Part shown: one piece after another, positions 42,986 through 51,987 of the stretch
Layout: each line of letters opens with the position of its first letter
How positions within the stretch are numbered: the stretch's first letter is position 1
Assembly (NCBI RefSeq): GCF_007004545.3
Contig: NZ_CP045503.2
Span: 1,086,501 to 1,150,500 of the forward strand
From: Shewanella eurypsychrophilus
Lineage (GTDB): Bacteria; Pseudomonadota; Gammaproteobacteria; Enterobacterales; Shewanellaceae
DNA length: 64,000 nt
Direction: 5' to 3'
Position numbers and translations under genes: made by a program
Notes under the pieces: generated by a model
The model's database searches: none
Told to the model about the DNA's origin: nothing
The model's input: only the letters and a program-made list of their open reading frames with translations

Positions 42986-44278
42986 CTACTTTTCGAGTAT
43001 CAATGCATCTTGCTGATAACTCAATCTGGCCATCTGCCCCTGATCTTTTAACTCTAGTCCTTTTAGCTTAAAAGGGGGGATAAGACCAGAGTCTAGGATC
43101 AATTGTGGATCCAGTTTCAAGTCGATGTTTGGATTAGCCTGAGTGAGCCAGCTTGCTGACGCCGTTTTTAAAATGATGTGGTCTTGGCCACTCATATCGG
43201 TCCCCGTTATGTAGGCTGAGAGGGCGAAACGACCCTGAATGGCAATATCTAAGTTAAAGGAGATGCTCTGTGGCACATCACCCAACCAAAGTGTATTGAC
43301 CTGCTGTTGTAGTTTTGCAGACGGTACATATTGCTTGAATGCTGTTTTTACCGTTCTTATCACATCAAGGCCATTAACCTTAGTCTGAATATCTATCTGT
43401 AGCTCACTCAATCCCGCATTACTGTTGGGCATGGCATAGGATTCAGGAAGTTCAGCCTGCCACTGACCGTTAACAGACTTAACGTTTAGCGTCTGGTAGC
43501 GACCATTCGGGTGTTTTAAGCTTGCCTGCGGGGTGAACTTGTTATCTGAATTTGAGAGCTGCAGATCAAAATCTACATGATTAGATAGGCTAGATACCCG
43601 AGTCTGGCCACTTAGACTCAGCTGATAGGGCGACTGTTTCTCTTTCACATTAACCAGATAGCTTGAGGTCACGGGTAGAGGCTGACTTATTTTCAGTTGA
43701 TATTGACCAGGCTTAGCTGATGCGGACATGGTCAATGCGCTGGAGTTATCGGTTAGGCCTGCGGTAGCTAAAGCATCAGCGTCGGCCATCGAGTGAATAT
43801 AAGATGAAGACTTGTTCACTGTAGATTTTTTATCGACCTTATAGAGCTGGATGTTGCTGGGTGCTATTGCTTTGCTGTGGATCAGGGCTCCAGAGCTGGT
43901 GTCCGCCCTCGGTGAGATACGAATGACACTGGAAGTCTGGCTAATGGCCAGGTTTATTCCATGGTTTAATTCGGCGCCCGAAACCGTTTTCCAGTACTCA
44001 TCACTGATGCTTGAATGAGTATTTGTGGGCGCTGCTATGTTAGCTGTCTTTGAAGGAGTACTGATAAAACTCAAAGATTCTCTGTTGTTATTGATGGGCG
44101 GCAGTTGAGGGGCTTCAATCTCTGAAGCGCTAAAGTCACCTTGTTGAGGCGCTGATAATGATGCTGTAGTGAAGCTTTGTACTTCAACATCGGCAGTCTG
44201 TGTTGTGGCTTCGTCCTGACAGGCTGTCAGTAATTGTGATAGTGATAATGTCATTAGTATCAATGTAAGATTCTTCAT
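42986..44278 (-). CDS. Lipoprotein, DUF4785-like, partner of the lipase-like gene
   Basis: 430 residues. Signal peptide with lipobox LTAC (Cys20). The long low-complexity N-terminal stretch is followed by immunoglobulin-like beta domains (residues about 150-430: LTMSASAKPGQYQLKISQPL, VDFDLQLSNSDNKF, FNLDIAIQGRFALSAYI). It resembles DUF4785 proteins, but I cannot confirm the family. Its ATG is ten bases after the stop of the upstream hydrolase gene on the same strand, so the two form an operon and may act together at the cell surface. Confidence 0.65.
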   Translation of the reverse strand: MKNLTLILMTLSLSQLLTACQDEATTQTADVEVQSFTTASLSAPQQGDFSASEIEAPQLPPINNNRESLSFISTPSKTANIAAPTNTHSSISDEYWKTVSGAELNHGINLAISQTSSVIRISPRADTSSGALIHSKAIAPSNIQLYKVDKKSTVNKSSSYIHSMADADALATAGLTDNSSALTMSASAKPGQYQLKISQPLPVTSSYLVNVKEKQSPYQLSLSGQTRVSSLSNHVDFDLQLSNSDNKFTPQASLKHPNGRYQTLNVKSVNGQWQAELPESYAMPNSNAGLSELQIDIQTKVNGLDVIRTVKTAFKQYVPSAKLQQQVNTLWLGDVPQSISFNLDIAIQGRFALSAYITGTDMSGQDHIILKTASASWLTQANPNIDLKLDPQLILDSGLIPPFKLKGLELKDQGQMARLSYQQDALILEK

Positions 44279-44287
44279 ATCTGACTC

Positions 44288-45145
44288 CTATATATGGTTA
44301 CGGATTAAGCTGTCTAGATTGAAACAAGCTCGTCTGCTCTGTTGATGGCTGAGTGGCTCTTGTCCTGCGATTTTCTGTTTGTCGGTAAACCAAACTGTGC
44401 CAGCGGCGCTTTGTGAGCTGCACTCTAAAAATCCATCGGAGCAGTCATCGAGCCAGTTTTGTGTGGTTTCTAAGGCAACTTGATATTGATAACCAGCACA
44501 GTAGCTATCACCGTCCCAGATTGCAGAATCGACATCAGAACCAATGACAACCTCAAAAGAACTGCCTAAACTAGGTCTGTTCTGAGTACCATTAAGCCAA
44601 GTGCTGTTGTAGTAACTCATCCAGCTTACTTGCTGTTGTTTGACTGCATCACTCCCGTAGCCCAGTAACCAACCAAGAGATGTCTCAAAAACACTGCCTT
44701 GATTTACCGCATCAGCCAGAGGTGTGCCACCACTAGAAGGAGCAAGGGCGATGACGCGACTGGTAGCATTGATAATGTCTATATAGCGGCTATCCCAGGT
44801 AGGGTTCGATAAGATCCACCTCACGACATTGCCACCATTGGAGTGGGTGAGCAGTATGAGTTCATCAATGTTTTTCTCTTGAACAAAGCTGTGTATTTGT
44901 GTCGCTAAGCATCCAGCTGCGGCGTTATCCCACATGTATTGATCAAAATCACAGTTGATCACTTGGTAGTTGCCGGGCTGAGGTAAGCCTTGTCTAACTG
45001 AATTAATAAACTCGCTTGTCCAATAATCCGATGTGGCATCGGTTTGGTTTCCTGTGCCGTGAATAAATGCTATGCCGCTGGTTGCGTGGCTTGATGGGCT
45101 AAAAATATACATGCCCAAGAGTATTAACGTGTAGTAGGTTTTCAT
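44288..45145 (-). CDS. Secreted alpha/beta hydrolase, lipase-like
   Basis: 285 residues. Sec signal peptide (MKTYYTLILLGMYIFSPSSH, cleavage near HA-T). Oxyanion motif FIHGTGN near residue 27, nucleophile elbow THSNGG (GxSxG variant with Ser102 or so), and a C-terminal catalytic His candidate in PLSHQQ. Several cysteines (CDFD, GCLA, YCAGY, CSDGFLECSS) suggest disulfides. Probably a lipase or esterase that acts outside the cell. Encoded upstream of a dedicated lipoprotein. Confidence 0.8.
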   Translation of the reverse strand: MKTYYTLILLGMYIFSPSSHATSGIAFIHGTGNQTDATSDYWTSEFINSVRQGLPQPGNYQVINCDFDQYMWDNAAAGCLATQIHSFVQEKNIDELILLTHSNGGNVVRWILSNPTWDSRYIDIINATSRVIALAPSSGGTPLADAVNQGSVFETSLGWLLGYGSDAVKQQQVSWMSYYNSTWLNGTQNRPSLGSSFEVVIGSDVDSAIWDGDSYCAGYQYQVALETTQNWLDDCSDGFLECSSQSAAGTVWFTDKQKIAGQEPLSHQQSRRACFNLDSLIRNHI

Positions 45146-45844
45146 TGGGTTATCTCTTATTTAATTTATGTTAATCAGGTAAGAGGTCAGATGTCATACC
45201 TCTTCGCTCAACCTAGCGGCTAGTAATTGAGCAATCAAGATGAATTGGCCGTACATTAGTACCAGTTAATGTTCGTGAGGCAGGTTCTTGTTTTAAACGA
45301 CGTTAAATGCATCTGTACATGAGACGTTTCGGAGGGTTTAGAAATAGAGTCTCTGTTTACATGTTACCGAAATAAAAACCAGGCTTATTAAAGGTAAAGT
45401 GGTTTTTATGACTGATTGTCTTAGTTTTTAGATATGTAAAAATTGAAGTTGGCAAGAAGTGAGCGAAGCGGCTTGTTATGTGTCTAGAGGAGTTATAGAG
45501 GGATTTTGAAAGATTCTTTAGTCTTTGTTGCGATTGATGCAAAAGAACAAGCTAAGGCTATACCAATCGGTATTAGCTTATAAATTTTCTGTTTTATCCT
45601 TGAATGATTCGCAAAAGCAATAAAATATATAGTCTAGACTAAGTAAACATAAGGCTAGAAGCTGATTTTTTTGGAGTTAACTGTAAAAAAATATAATTTA
45701 AGACTTATTAAAACAACAAGTTGAATATTATTTTTTGTTGCTAATCATATCTTGTTGCAATCAGTGGTAATACTGGATAAATTGAACTCAGTAGCGCAAT
45801 TGAGAGAAATCTGTTTTAACGATAGCCGGAGTGAGTTTATTACC
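45146..45844. other. Long promoter region upstream of aroG
   Basis: About 700 bases without a gene. It contains a TATACCAATCGGTAT-type palindrome at 45560-45573. AT-rich stretches at 45690-45740 probably hold the aroG promoter. A 61-codon minus frame is not supported by any ribosome site. Confidence 0.5.
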
Positions 45845-46900
45845 ATGTATTACAAAAATGATGACGTTCGAATTAATAAGATTAAAGAATTATTGCCACC
45901 CATCGCTATTCTAGAGCGATTTCCGGCGACAGAGAACGTATCGGCTACCGTTTTTAACGCTAGAGATAGCATTCATCAAATCCTACGAAAAAAAGATGAT
46001 CGCCTGTTAGTTGTCATTGGTCCGTGTTCAATTCACGACCCTAAAGCTGCTTTGGAATATGGTGAGCGCCTAGTTGCATTGCGCGAGCAATATAAAGACC
46101 AATTAGAGATCGTTATGCGTGTCTATTTTGAGAAGCCACGTACCACTGTGGGCTGGAAGGGCTTGATTAACGATCCTTATATGGATAATAGCTTCAAGCT
46201 TAACGATGGCCTTAGAACTGCGCGTAAATTGCTATTAGATCTTAATGATTTAGGCATTCCGACAGCGGGTGAGTTTCTAGATATGATCACACCACAATAT
46301 GTAGCCGATCTCATGTGTTGGGGCGCTATCGGAGCGAGAACGACGGAATCACAAGTTCATCGTGAGTTGGCTTCTGGGCTTTCCTCACCAGTAGGCTTTA
46401 AAAATGGTACCGATGGCACGATTAAAGTCGCTATCGATGCCATTGGTGCAGCGAGTGCGCCGCATCACTTTTTATCTGTCACTAAGTTTGGTCATTCTGC
46501 CATTGTTGAGACCAAAGGTAATAGCGACTGTCATATCATTTTGCGTGGTGGCAAAGAGCCAAACTATAGCAGCGAACATGTTAGTGAGATTAGTCAACAG
46601 CTTGATAAAGCGGGACTGGATCAGAACATTATGATCGACTTTAGCCATGCCAATAGCTCAAAACAATTTAAACGCCAAATGCTGGTGGCTGAAGATGTTG
46701 CGGCTCAAGTATCGAAAGGCAATCATGGTATTTTTGGCGTTATGATCGAGAGTCATCTGGTTGAAGGGCGACAGGACTATGTTGAAGGTCAACCAATGTG
46801 CTACGGACAGAGTATTACCGATGCGTGCATAGGTTGGGATGATACTGAATCAATATTAGCGACGCTTAATGAGAGCATTATAGCGCGTCGGTCGGCTTAA
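45845..46900 (+). CDS. aroG: 3-deoxy-7-phosphoheptulonate (DAHP) synthase
   Basis: 351 residues from the ATG at 45845, giving the AroG-like N-terminus MYYKNDDVRINKIKELLPP; an upstream in-frame start adds 31 atypical residues. It catalyses the first step of the shikimate pathway from PEP and erythrose 4-phosphate. Conserved blocks: VVIGPCSIHDPKAALEYG, MRVYFEKPRTTVGWKG, GARTTESQVHRELASGLS, IMIDFSHANSSKQ. Sequence is closest to E. coli AroG, which is phenylalanine-sensitive, but the feedback type cannot be fixed without a search. Confidence 0.95.
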   Translation: MYYKNDDVRINKIKELLPPIAILERFPATENVSATVFNARDSIHQILRKKDDRLLVVIGPCSIHDPKAALEYGERLVALREQYKDQLEIVMRVYFEKPRTTVGWKGLINDPYMDNSFKLNDGLRTARKLLLDLNDLGIPTAGEFLDMITPQYVADLMCWGAIGARTTESQVHRELASGLSSPVGFKNGTDGTIKVAIDAIGAASAPHHFLSVTKFGHSAIVETKGNSDCHIILRGGKEPNYSSEHVSEISQQLDKAGLDQNIMIDFSHANSSKQFKRQMLVAEDVAAQVSKGNHGIFGVMIESHLVEGRQDYVEGQPMCYGQSITDACIGWDDTESILATLNESIIARRSA

Positions 46901-46921
46901 TAGCTTGATTGAGAGAAACTA

Positions 46922-46948
46922 AAAAGGAGACATGAGTCTCCTTTTTTT
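46922..46948 (+). terminator. Rho-independent terminator of aroG
   Basis: AAAAGGAGAC-AT-GAGTCTCCTTTT followed by T-run. Confidence 0.85.
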
Positions 46949-47019
46949 ATGGGCTATACATTTGTATTAAGCTGAATTGACATCAGCATCTCTACAAGAG
47001 TTAGCGTATTATACTTGGA

Positions 47020-47196
47020 TTAATCATGATTGTGATTGACCAGATATTCATTGGCTTTAGCTAAGCTTCCAAATGAGGCTATTAGATTATTTTGGCCTTT
47101 CTGTTGAATGTCTGTATCTCCGGATTGGGTCATCATCCATATCCAGGTCTGGATGAGTGGCAACGGCGGATATTGAGCTTTAGATGAATCCAGCAT
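47020..47196 (-). CDS. Small hypothetical protein (58 aa)
   Basis: ATG at 47196 with AAGGAAA seven bases upstream and TAA at 47022-47020. The sequence is non-repetitive and protein-like: aromatic N-terminal half (AQYPPLPLIQTWIWMMTQ) and helical C-terminal half (NNLIASFGSLAKANEYLVNH) ending in His-Asn-His-Asp. No signal peptide. The family is unknown. It is the only gene in the 620-base gap after aroG; the rest is promoter DNA for the next gene. Confidence 0.6.
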   Translation of the reverse strand: MLDSSKAQYPPLPLIQTWIWMMTQSGDTDIQQKGQNNLIASFGSLAKANEYLVNHNHD

Positions 47197-47569
47197 GTTT
47201 GTTTCCTTTAAAATCGCTATAAGGGCTGGTCTGTTCCCTTATTTGGTCTGCGTCAAAAAGAATATCAAATTATTTTCTAGTGTTTAACAAGAATTGCTCT
47301 CATTTAACGTATTTGTAAAAATAATCTTGAAAGATAGTTCTTTTGTATCATTTAAAATTCGAATTAGTCAGTCTAACGTATTACTCGCTAACAGCGAAGT
47401 CACTAAGTAAATTTAAGTTCGATTGTCTAAATTAGCTTAGGTTAAAGGACTGCCTGTTAATGTGCGCATCATCGACTCGCGCTTTAAACTTGAAATGTGC
47501 AGTCAGTTTTACTGTTCATGTTAGTTTTTTTGGTCAGATATATGGCATTTAAAAAGGAAACAGGCACAA

Positions 47570-49339
47570 ATGAGACCCTCTCTATATTTTGAAGGACCTA
47601 TCGATAAACTGAATTGGCATGTGCTAAAACTGATTTGGCCATATTTGTTTGAGTTTAAGTACCGTGTCGCCTTAGCTTTGTTGTGTTTAATTATTGCTAA
47701 GTTAGCCAGTGTTTCTCTGCCTTTTATTTTAAAGTCTTTGGTTGATGGCCTAAGTGAGGCATCGCCGGCGCAACTCATTAGTGTTCCTGTTGCATTAGTT
47801 GTCGCCTATGGCAGTCTTAGGTTGCTCAATACATTAATCTCTGAGGTTCGCGATACGCTGTTTGGCAGGGTTACTGAGCGGGCCATAAGAAGGTTAGGGC
47901 TAAATGTCTTCGAGCATTTACATCGTCTTGACTTAGAGTTCCATTTAGAACGTAGGACCGGGGGCTTATCTCGTGATATTGAGAGAGGAACCAGCGGAAT
48001 TAGCTTCTTGATGCGCTTTATGGTCTTCAATATCGTACCAACAATTTTAGAGATAGGCTTAGTCGTTGGTATTCTTTTCTACAATTATGGTGTCTCATTT
48101 GCTGCTATCACATTAGGCTCTGTTTTTGCCTATGTGCTGTTTTCTGTATTTGCGACTGAATGGCGAACTGAATTTGTCAGGGAGGCAGCAAGAGCTGATT
48201 CTCAGTCCAGTACTCGTGCCATTGACAGTTTACTCAATTACGAAACCGTCAAATATTTTAATAATGAATCTTATGAATCAGAGCGTTACGATTTAGCTTT
48301 AGCGGAGTGGGAAGTAGCGAAGCGTAAAAATCGTCTGTCATTGTTCGCACTTAACGCAGGGCAAGCGTTAATCATTTCTGTGGCTATGACAGCTATGCTA
48401 GCGCTAGCCGCATATCATGTCGTTGCAGGGACTATGACCATAGGTGATTTTGTATTGGTCAATGCCTTTATGATGCAGTTGTTTATCCCGCTTAATTTCT
48501 TGGGATTTGTGTACCGGGAAATACGTGGGGCATTAGCGAATATAGAGCGGATGTTTGGTTTATTAAAGCGTGAGCCGTTAATTAAAGATAAACCTGATGC
48601 AAGTGATTCTAAGCTTAGCTTAGGTGAATTAAGGTTTGATTCGGTTAGCTTTAGTTATGACACTAGACCGATCTTAAAAGATGTCAGTTTTACCTTATTA
48701 GCCGGTCAAAAAATTGCTATTGTCGGTGATAGTGGTGCGGGAAAATCAACCATAGTAAAGTTGTTGTTTCGGTTTTATGAAGTCGATGAAGGTAGCATCA
48801 GTCTCGATGGGGTTAATATCAATCATATGACTCAGAATGTTTTACGCCAAGCGATAGCCATTGTCCCCCAAGATACAGTATTGTTTAACGATTCATTGCT
48901 CGAGAATATTCGCTATGGCCGTCCAAGTGCCAGTGAAGAAGAGATCCGTGAGGCAATTAATATGGCCCATCTGTCTCACTTTATCGAGTCTCTCCCCGAT
49001 GGGTGGAATACCGCCGTAGGCGAGAGAGGTTTGAAGCTATCTGGAGGAGAAAAGCAGCGTGTCGCAATTGCTAGAGCCATACTTAAGGGCTCGCCATTAT
49101 TAGTGTTTGATGAAGCAACGTCATCGTTGGATAGTCAATCGGAGCAGGCGATTTTAAATGCGTTGAAAGAAGCTGCGAGGGGGCACACCAGCTTAGTTAT
49201 TGCACATAGACTGTCGACAATCGTAGATGCAGATCAAATCATAGTACTAAGCCAGGGGAGAATTGTAGAAACGGGCAACCATAAGTCGTTGTTAACTAAT
49301 AATGGTTTATATGCAAAGTTATGGAACATACAAAATTAA
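47570..49339 (+). CDS. Atm1/ABCB7-type ABC transporter, permease fused to ATPase
   Basis: 589 residues. Six-helix exporter domain to about residue 320, including the Atm1 signature NYETVKYFNNE (about 220). ATPase domain: Walker A GDSGAGKS near 385, signature LSGGEKQR near 490, Walker B LLVFDEATSSLD, and H-loop IAHRLS. Half-transporters of this type export glutathione-linked or iron-sulphur-related compounds and heavy-metal conjugates in other bacteria; the substrate here is unknown. ATG at 47570; AAAGGAAA lies 12 bases before it. Confidence 0.9.
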   Translation: MRPSLYFEGPIDKLNWHVLKLIWPYLFEFKYRVALALLCLIIAKLASVSLPFILKSLVDGLSEASPAQLISVPVALVVAYGSLRLLNTLISEVRDTLFGRVTERAIRRLGLNVFEHLHRLDLEFHLERRTGGLSRDIERGTSGISFLMRFMVFNIVPTILEIGLVVGILFYNYGVSFAAITLGSVFAYVLFSVFATEWRTEFVREAARADSQSSTRAIDSLLNYETVKYFNNESYESERYDLALAEWEVAKRKNRLSLFALNAGQALIISVAMTAMLALAAYHVVAGTMTIGDFVLVNAFMMQLFIPLNFLGFVYREIRGALANIERMFGLLKREPLIKDKPDASDSKLSLGELRFDSVSFSYDTRPILKDVSFTLLAGQKIAIVGDSGAGKSTIVKLLFRFYEVDEGSISLDGVNINHMTQNVLRQAIAIVPQDTVLFNDSLLENIRYGRPSASEEEIREAINMAHLSHFIESLPDGWNTAVGERGLKLSGGEKQRVAIARAILKGSPLLVFDEATSSLDSQSEQAILNALKEAARGHTSLVIAHRLSTIVDADQIIVLSQGRIVETGNHKSLLTNNGLYAKLWNIQN

Positions 49340-49505
49340 TATTGTTTTTATTATCAATATGCATATAAATCTGCAGTCTAACGGCTCTTTGCTGTAGAAT
49401 ATTCAATACGACTCAATATAAATGCATGTGCTTGGTTAATAGTTCAGCATGAGTTCAGGTTCAGTTTGTATACTAGTTTCATAAACTGATAACAAATACG
49501 GTGAG

Positions 49506-49778
49506 ATGATAGCTATGAAGAATATCCCTTTAAAAGTTAATATTGAAGGTCAAGACAGTTTCGTAGATACCGATTGGTTAGCCATTATGGCGACGCTTAA
49601 AAAGCGTGGTTTAGATCAAGACGAGCTAATGAGTGTTTATTTAGAGTTAACTTCTGGCATGAGAGTGACGACGCGAGGTTTAAGTTTAGCTAAGTTAAAT
49701 CCTAGTGTGGATCTTCAGGGGCTTATCCATGAACCTAAGTTCTCTGCTCATGATTACGCTGGAATGATTAGCGCATAA
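49506..49778 (+). CDS. Small hypothetical protein (90 aa)
   Basis: Frame from the ATG at 49506 (an ATG three codons on, at 49515, is also possible). Soluble, with an acidic N-terminal half (VNIEGQDSFVDTDWLAIMAT) and helical middle (DQDELMSVYLELTSGMRV). No family or motif was recognised. It is likely a real single gene because codon use is even and it sits in an otherwise empty space. Confidence 0.6.
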   Translation: MIAMKNIPLKVNIEGQDSFVDTDWLAIMATLKKRGLDQDELMSVYLELTSGMRVTTRGLSLAKLNPSVDLQGLIHEPKFSAHDYAGMISA

Positions 49779-49826
49779 CACTGAATTGATGATTGTTATC
49801 TCTTAGAATGGGAGAGTGTGCTTAAC

Positions 49827-50030
49827 TTAGTTCGCTTTCCAGCCGTCACATGCAATATGCGGTAAGTTTTGGTTCGCTTCTGCTGATAGTTCTAAGTAGC
49901 TCAGGCTAATAATTTCCCCCTGTCGAAAACAAACAGATTCCCCCTCAATGACGGTTAACCTTTCACAGTTCTCACAGTTTATCGCACGCTTCTTTGTTGA
50001 TGGGTTTTGACTCAAATACCCTGCTTTCAA
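49827..50030 (-). CDS. Small cysteine-containing protein (67 aa), possible zinc binder
   Basis: TTG start at 50030 with GGAGAG seven bases upstream. Cysteines in NCENCERL (CxxC), SVCFRQ and IACDGW make a four-Cys site like a zinc ribbon. No family was recognised. It ends near the stop of the 90-aa gene on the opposite strand. Confidence 0.5.
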   Translation of the reverse strand: MKAGYLSQNPSTKKRAINCENCERLTVIEGESVCFRQGEIISLSYLELSAEANQNLPHIACDGWKAN

Positions 50031-50280
50031 TTTAACTCTCCATGTAGCTTTTGAGGTCGGTTATGTCCACAAACGCTATCTTATTGCGATAATGTAATGG
50101 CATTAGATGTGAATCGTCGGCAAAATAATTGCGTAGAGCTATTATACTAATAGCCGAGGGACAATACTCTTATTCTTGAATACCTCAAGTCATTTCCTAC
50201 CTATTTAGTACTAGTTTACTCCAGCAAGTTAATATTACTCTTTATTAGTGGGCGATGATATACCTGGCTTGTGGTAATGA

Positions 50281-50543
50281 TACCAATCGGTATAAGAAAG
50301 TGGTCAGTTCAGAGTTATTTTTGGCGGCATAATTCAAGGCGAATGAGTGAGGAAATGGTGATCCCTTTTGAACTCATTCAACACAGAAGTAGGCAGCCAA
50401 AAACACTCCTGGAAGGCGAGTTTTAGCACTTCTGATACTGCGTTAACGAGCTTAAACGTAGAATAACTATGTCTCTCACTCGTTGCCTTGCCTCACAAGC
50501 GCTAAACTCTCGCTGAATGACCACATCTTTATACCGACTGGTA
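50281..50543. mobile_element. 263-bp MITE with TACCAATCGGTATA ends
   Basis: Inverted ends of 26 bases: TACCAATCGGTATAAGAAAG-TGGTCA on the left and TGACCA-CATCTTTATACCGA-CTGGTA on the right (three mismatches). No coding capacity. The internal part has GC-richer palindromic stretches. An end fragment of the same element lies at 59429-59451. A transposase in trans would be required; none of the transposases in this window shares these ends. Confidence 0.7.
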
Positions 50544-50590
50544 CTACACCTTATACTGACTGGTATAACACCTTATACCGATTGGTATTA
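50544..50590. repeat. Tandem TATACCGAYTGGTATA palindromes
   Basis: Two additional palindromes (TATACTGACTGGTATAA at about 50552 and TATACCGATTGGTATTA at about 50574) follow the MITE end directly, each spaced by ACACCT. Together with the MITE end this gives three tandem units next to the histidine-phosphatase stop. Confidence 0.7.
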
Positions 50591-50593
50591 GAC

Positions 50594-51133
50594 TCATAAG
50601 GAGGAATATTCTTGTTGCTCTAATTCAACTTTTCCTGATTGATAGAGCCTCAGGTAATAGATATTTGAGTATTGTTCTTCAGTGATTGGCTTAATTTTAG
50701 GCCCACCCAGTGCTGAAATAATCAAGGGGACTGTATTGGAATGCCCTGCGATAAGGACATTGCCTTTATGTGACGTAATCGCCGCAATGCTAGCTTTTAT
50801 GTGCTCTTTTAAACCTGCTTTAGTATCAATCACCTTAATTTCAAGATCTCTAGCGCTACTTATTGGCGCTAACGTTTCTTGTGTACGTTTATAGGGAGAA
50901 GAAAGTAGAAGGCTGAGGGGCTGATCCGCTAATTTGGCTATTAAAGCTTGTGCTCTTTTGTCTCCAGCCTCACTTAAGCTTGGATCTTTTGTTGCTCCAG
51001 GGGCTTTTTCTGCATGTCGGACTAAGATAATGGTTTTTATTGCAGCCAATTGATCTGATCTTTGCTTGTCAGAGGCTACAGATGTCTGCGGCACACTGAG
51101 ACAAAAGGCTAAGATAACTAAAAAAAATCTCAT
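50594..51133 (-). CDS. Secreted histidine phosphatase family protein
   Basis: 179 residues from the ATG at 51133; an ATG four codons earlier is possible. Signal peptide MRFFLVILAFCLSVPQTSVA. Phosphoglycerate-mutase/histidine-phosphatase fold: RHAEKA near residue 40 (catalytic His), SSPYKRTQET near 80 (Arg), IAGHSNT near 130 (second His). Likely a periplasmic phosphatase; the substrate is unknown. Followed by tandem palindromes. Confidence 0.88.
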   Translation of the reverse strand: MRFFLVILAFCLSVPQTSVASDKQRSDQLAAIKTIILVRHAEKAPGATKDPSLSEAGDKRAQALIAKLADQPLSLLLSSPYKRTQETLAPISSARDLEIKVIDTKAGLKEHIKASIAAITSHKGNVLIAGHSNTVPLIISALGGPKIKPITEEQYSNIYYLRLYQSGKVELEQQEYSSL

Positions 51134-51276
51134 TGCTGGCGCCATATAGTAAAATTGTAATCAATACGATAACGAATTGTTTGCAATTAAAATAGCAATT
51201 ATAGTGATAAACACTAAAGTAGGTTGAAATTTAGCCGATAATGGTTAGGTAGAGATAACACATATAAGAGGCAGTT

Positions 51277-51861
51277 ATGGAAGTTCATAACCATGGCGCA
51301 GAAGTGTCAACAGTTGCACGCAATAAAACCGATTCATCAGATAATCATGGCAAGGCTGTGTCGGAGGTTGCTAGTAATAAATCAGCCTTTGCGACGAGCA
51401 AACAGCTAATGAATCAGGCCATTATATCAGCACAACAAGATGCCAATATTAAGGCTGCTGATGAGCCGATGATCTTATTATATCGAGCCGCAATAGAAGC
51501 CATAAACGAAGAGCTCGCGCCAACAATGGGAGTGAATGCACTTCAAACAGCTTATGATAATGGGATAGATACGTCACCAGAAGCTACCGCTGATCGAATT
51601 GTTAGTTTTGCAACTCAGTTTTTTAGTCTCTATCAAGAACAAAACTCAAATATGGAATTCGATGATCAACTTAGCTCTTTTATGGACATTATAGGTGGGG
51701 CAATCGATCAAGGGTTTAATGAAGCTAAAGAGATATTGACGGGTTTACAAGTATTAGAAGGTGATATTGCTGCTGGTGTCGATCAGACATACTCCTTAGT
51801 ACTGGAGGGGTTGCAGACATTCAGAGATAGCTTTTATGAGCAAGAACCCGAAGCCGAATAA
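51277..51861 (+). CDS. DUF5610-domain protein
   Basis: 194 residues. Disordered, Asn/Ser-rich N-terminus (about 1-45), then a helical domain with INEELAPTMG, NGIDTSPEATADRIVSFATQ and a C-terminal GFNEAKEIL motif, which fits DUF5610. The function is unknown; related proteins occur near flagellar or surface genes. ATG at 51277 after AAGAGGCAGTT. Own terminator. Confidence 0.8.
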   Translation: MEVHNHGAEVSTVARNKTDSSDNHGKAVSEVASNKSAFATSKQLMNQAIISAQQDANIKAADEPMILLYRAAIEAINEELAPTMGVNALQTAYDNGIDTSPEATADRIVSFATQFFSLYQEQNSNMEFDDQLSSFMDIIGGAIDQGFNEAKEILTGLQVLEGDIAAGVDQTYSLVLEGLQTFRDSFYEQEPEAE

Positions 51862-51889
51862 AGCTAGTCCAATGTTTACTTGGGATCCT

Positions 51890-51917
51890 AAATGCCTCTT
51901 TTTCAAGAGGCATTTTT
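51890..51917 (+). terminator. Rho-independent terminator
   Basis: AAATGCCTCTT-TTTC-AAGAGGCATTT followed by TTCATT. Confidence 0.85.
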
Positions 51918-51987
51918 CATTCTTATTAGAAATACATGCTGCTTTATGCTAAAGATCAATTAGTTGAATTATCAGATGGAGCTGTGA

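Noticed and set aside
45357..45542. 61-codon minus-strand frame upstream of aroG
   Set aside because: No ribosome site, and its composition is that of promoter DNA.
45661..45844. TyrR box before aroG
   Set aside because: TGTAAA near 45681 is present, but the second half-site is too degenerate to call.
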